Assembly (NCBI GenBank): GCA_963582255.1
Contig: CAUZRD010000133.1
Coordinates: 1-6,063, forward strand
Source of the DNA: CAUZRD01 sp963582255
Lineage (GTDB): Bacteria; Pseudomonadota; Alphaproteobacteria; Rhizobiales; TMED25
Length of the DNA: 6,063 bases
Reading direction: 5' to 3'
This document shows positions 5,379 through 6,063 of this stretch, in pieces (position 1 is the first letter of the stretch; the number at the start of each line of letters is the position of its first letter). The notes beneath the pieces are model-generated. The model saw only the letters and a list, made by a program, of their open reading frames with translations, made no database searches and had not been told where the DNA came from. The translations under genes were made by a program, and so were the position numbers.

Positions 5379-6063
5379 ATGCGAACCAAACTTTATAAAA
5401 TTGGAGGGCGCCTGCTTCAGGCAGCGCCCTCCGTGTTTGGAGTTATTGTTATCTCCTTCGTGCTCACCCGCGCGTTGCCAGGGGACCCGGCAGTTTATTT
5501 TGCGGGTGCGATGGCGGATAAAGAATCCATCGAACAAGTCCGTGAGGCCTTGGGGCTCGACCGAAGCTGGGTGGAGCAGTTCTTCATTTATGTTGGCAAT
5601 CTATTTGAAGGCAATATGGGAATGTCTTTGAGCACCGGGCGACCTGTAGCAGAAGAACTTCTTAAACGCCTTCCTGCATCTCTTGAACTTACTCTTATTG
5701 GTTTGGGGTTGGCTGTATTCATAGCTGTGCCCCTCGGAATTATGGCGGCGACCCATCCCGGAAAATGGATAGATCACCTGTGCCGTATTCTGGTTACAGC
5801 AGGTGTATCCCTGCCGACTTTCTTCACAGGTTTATTTTTGATTTATGTATTTTACTATTTATTGGGTTGGTCTCCTGCACCTTTAGGCCGACTGGGAATT
5901 CTTTATCTCTCACCGCCCCCTGTCACCGGGTTCTATACGATTGATAGTTTGATCGCAGGTGATTTTGAAACCTTCAGAGCCAGCCTTGCGCAATTAATCT
6001 TGCCTGCAGCGACCTTAGGCCTGTTTGCCTTGGCCCCGATTGCGCGGATGACGCGGGGCGCAA
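5379..6063 (+). CDS. ABC transporter permease, DppB/OppB type (3' end outside window)
   Basis: Inner-membrane permease subunit of the same importer; 228 residues are visible and the frame runs off the window without a stop. It starts at ATG 5379, 4 bases after the receptor stop codon. No Shine-Dalgarno sequence is evident, so initiation is probably coupled to termination of the upstream gene. The N-terminus has the family pattern: basic residues, first membrane helix (about 13-30), then the hallmark RALPGDPA (31-38) and a periplasmic segment. Further helices lie at about 100-125, 136-162 and 205-222. The end ILPAATLGLFALAPIARMTRG is the segment just before the EAA loop that contacts the ATPase. 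About a third of a normal protein of some 310-330 residues lies beyond the window. A second permease (DppC-like) and ATPases are expected downstream. Confidence 0.92.
   Translation, partial: MRTKLYKIGGRLLQAAPSVFGVIVISFVLTRALPGDPAVYFAGAMADKESIEQVREALGLDRSWVEQFFIYVGNLFEGNMGMSLSTGRPVAEELLKRLPASLELTLIGLGLAVFIAVPLGIMAATHPGKWIDHLCRILVTAGVSLPTFFTGLFLIYVFYYLLGWSPAPLGRLGILYLSPPPVTGFYTIDSLIAGDFETFRASLAQLILPAATLGLFALAPIARMTRGA
5403..5432 (+). promoter_or_regulatory. Strong RNA hairpin inside the 5' end of the permease gene
   Basis: GGAGGGCG (5403-5410) pairs with CGCCCTCC (5425-5432). After a single bulged C (5411), CTGC (5412-5415) pairs with GCAG (5421-5424) around the loop TTCAG. This gives 12 G/C-rich base pairs starting 24 bases after the permease start codon, in codons 9-18. 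No T-run follows, so it is not an intrinsic terminator. Such hairpins behind receptor genes can block 3' exonucleases and lower translation of the permease, giving more receptor than permease. That role is inferred here. Confidence 0.55.

Noticed and set aside
5401..5631. 76-codon plus-strand open frame
   Set aside because: Lies within the permease in another frame; the permease frame from 5379 has clear DppB hallmarks.

Overview
The window looks like chromosomal DNA of a Gram-negative bacterium, most likely a moderate-GC alphaproteobacterium. This rests on overall protein character, the form of the tRNA 3' end near base 300 and the gene content. It is an inference; no rRNA or complete tRNA is present to fix the taxon.

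Left part (1-884) is a gene-poor, scarred region. Bases 1-250 hold no recognisable gene, only several short dyads and G/C runs. Bases 253-316 carry, on the minus strand, the last 21 bases of an initiator tRNA-Met-like gene including its encoded CCA, followed by a good intrinsic terminator. The tRNA 5' part is missing: identity stops abruptly inside the T loop. That is the pattern left at one end of an element integrated into a tRNA 3' end. A degenerate second copy of the same tRNA terminus lies at 363-379. At 607-774 is a truncated universal stress protein (UspA family) gene: a good ribosome binding site and about 28 family-like codons, then unrelated sequence and a stop.

Right part (885-6063) is a compact catabolic/transport locus. 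A LysR-type regulator (885-1793, minus) is divergent from a three-gene plus-strand operon: allophanate hydrolase (1916-3739, AtzF type), a twin-arginine-signal peptide-family ABC substrate-binding protein (3743-5374) and a DppB/OppB-type permease (5379 onward, cut by the window end). Gaps between operon genes are 3 and 4 bases. The 122-bp divergent spacer contains two near-perfect or perfect palindromes sharing TTTGCA/TGCAAA half-sites. One has the T-N11-A geometry typical of LysR operators. A strong 12-bp hairpin lies inside the first codons of the permease gene.

Working model (inference): the regulator senses a ureido-type nitrogen compound or a derivative. The ABC transporter imports that compound. 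AtzF then hydrolyses the resulting allophanate to ammonium and CO2. The enzyme that makes allophanate (urea carboxylase, biuret hydrolase, AtzE/G-like carboxybiuret hydrolase or another) is not in the window and may lie downstream with the rest of the transporter. The tRNA scar suggests, without proving it, that this cassette lies on or next to an integrated element.
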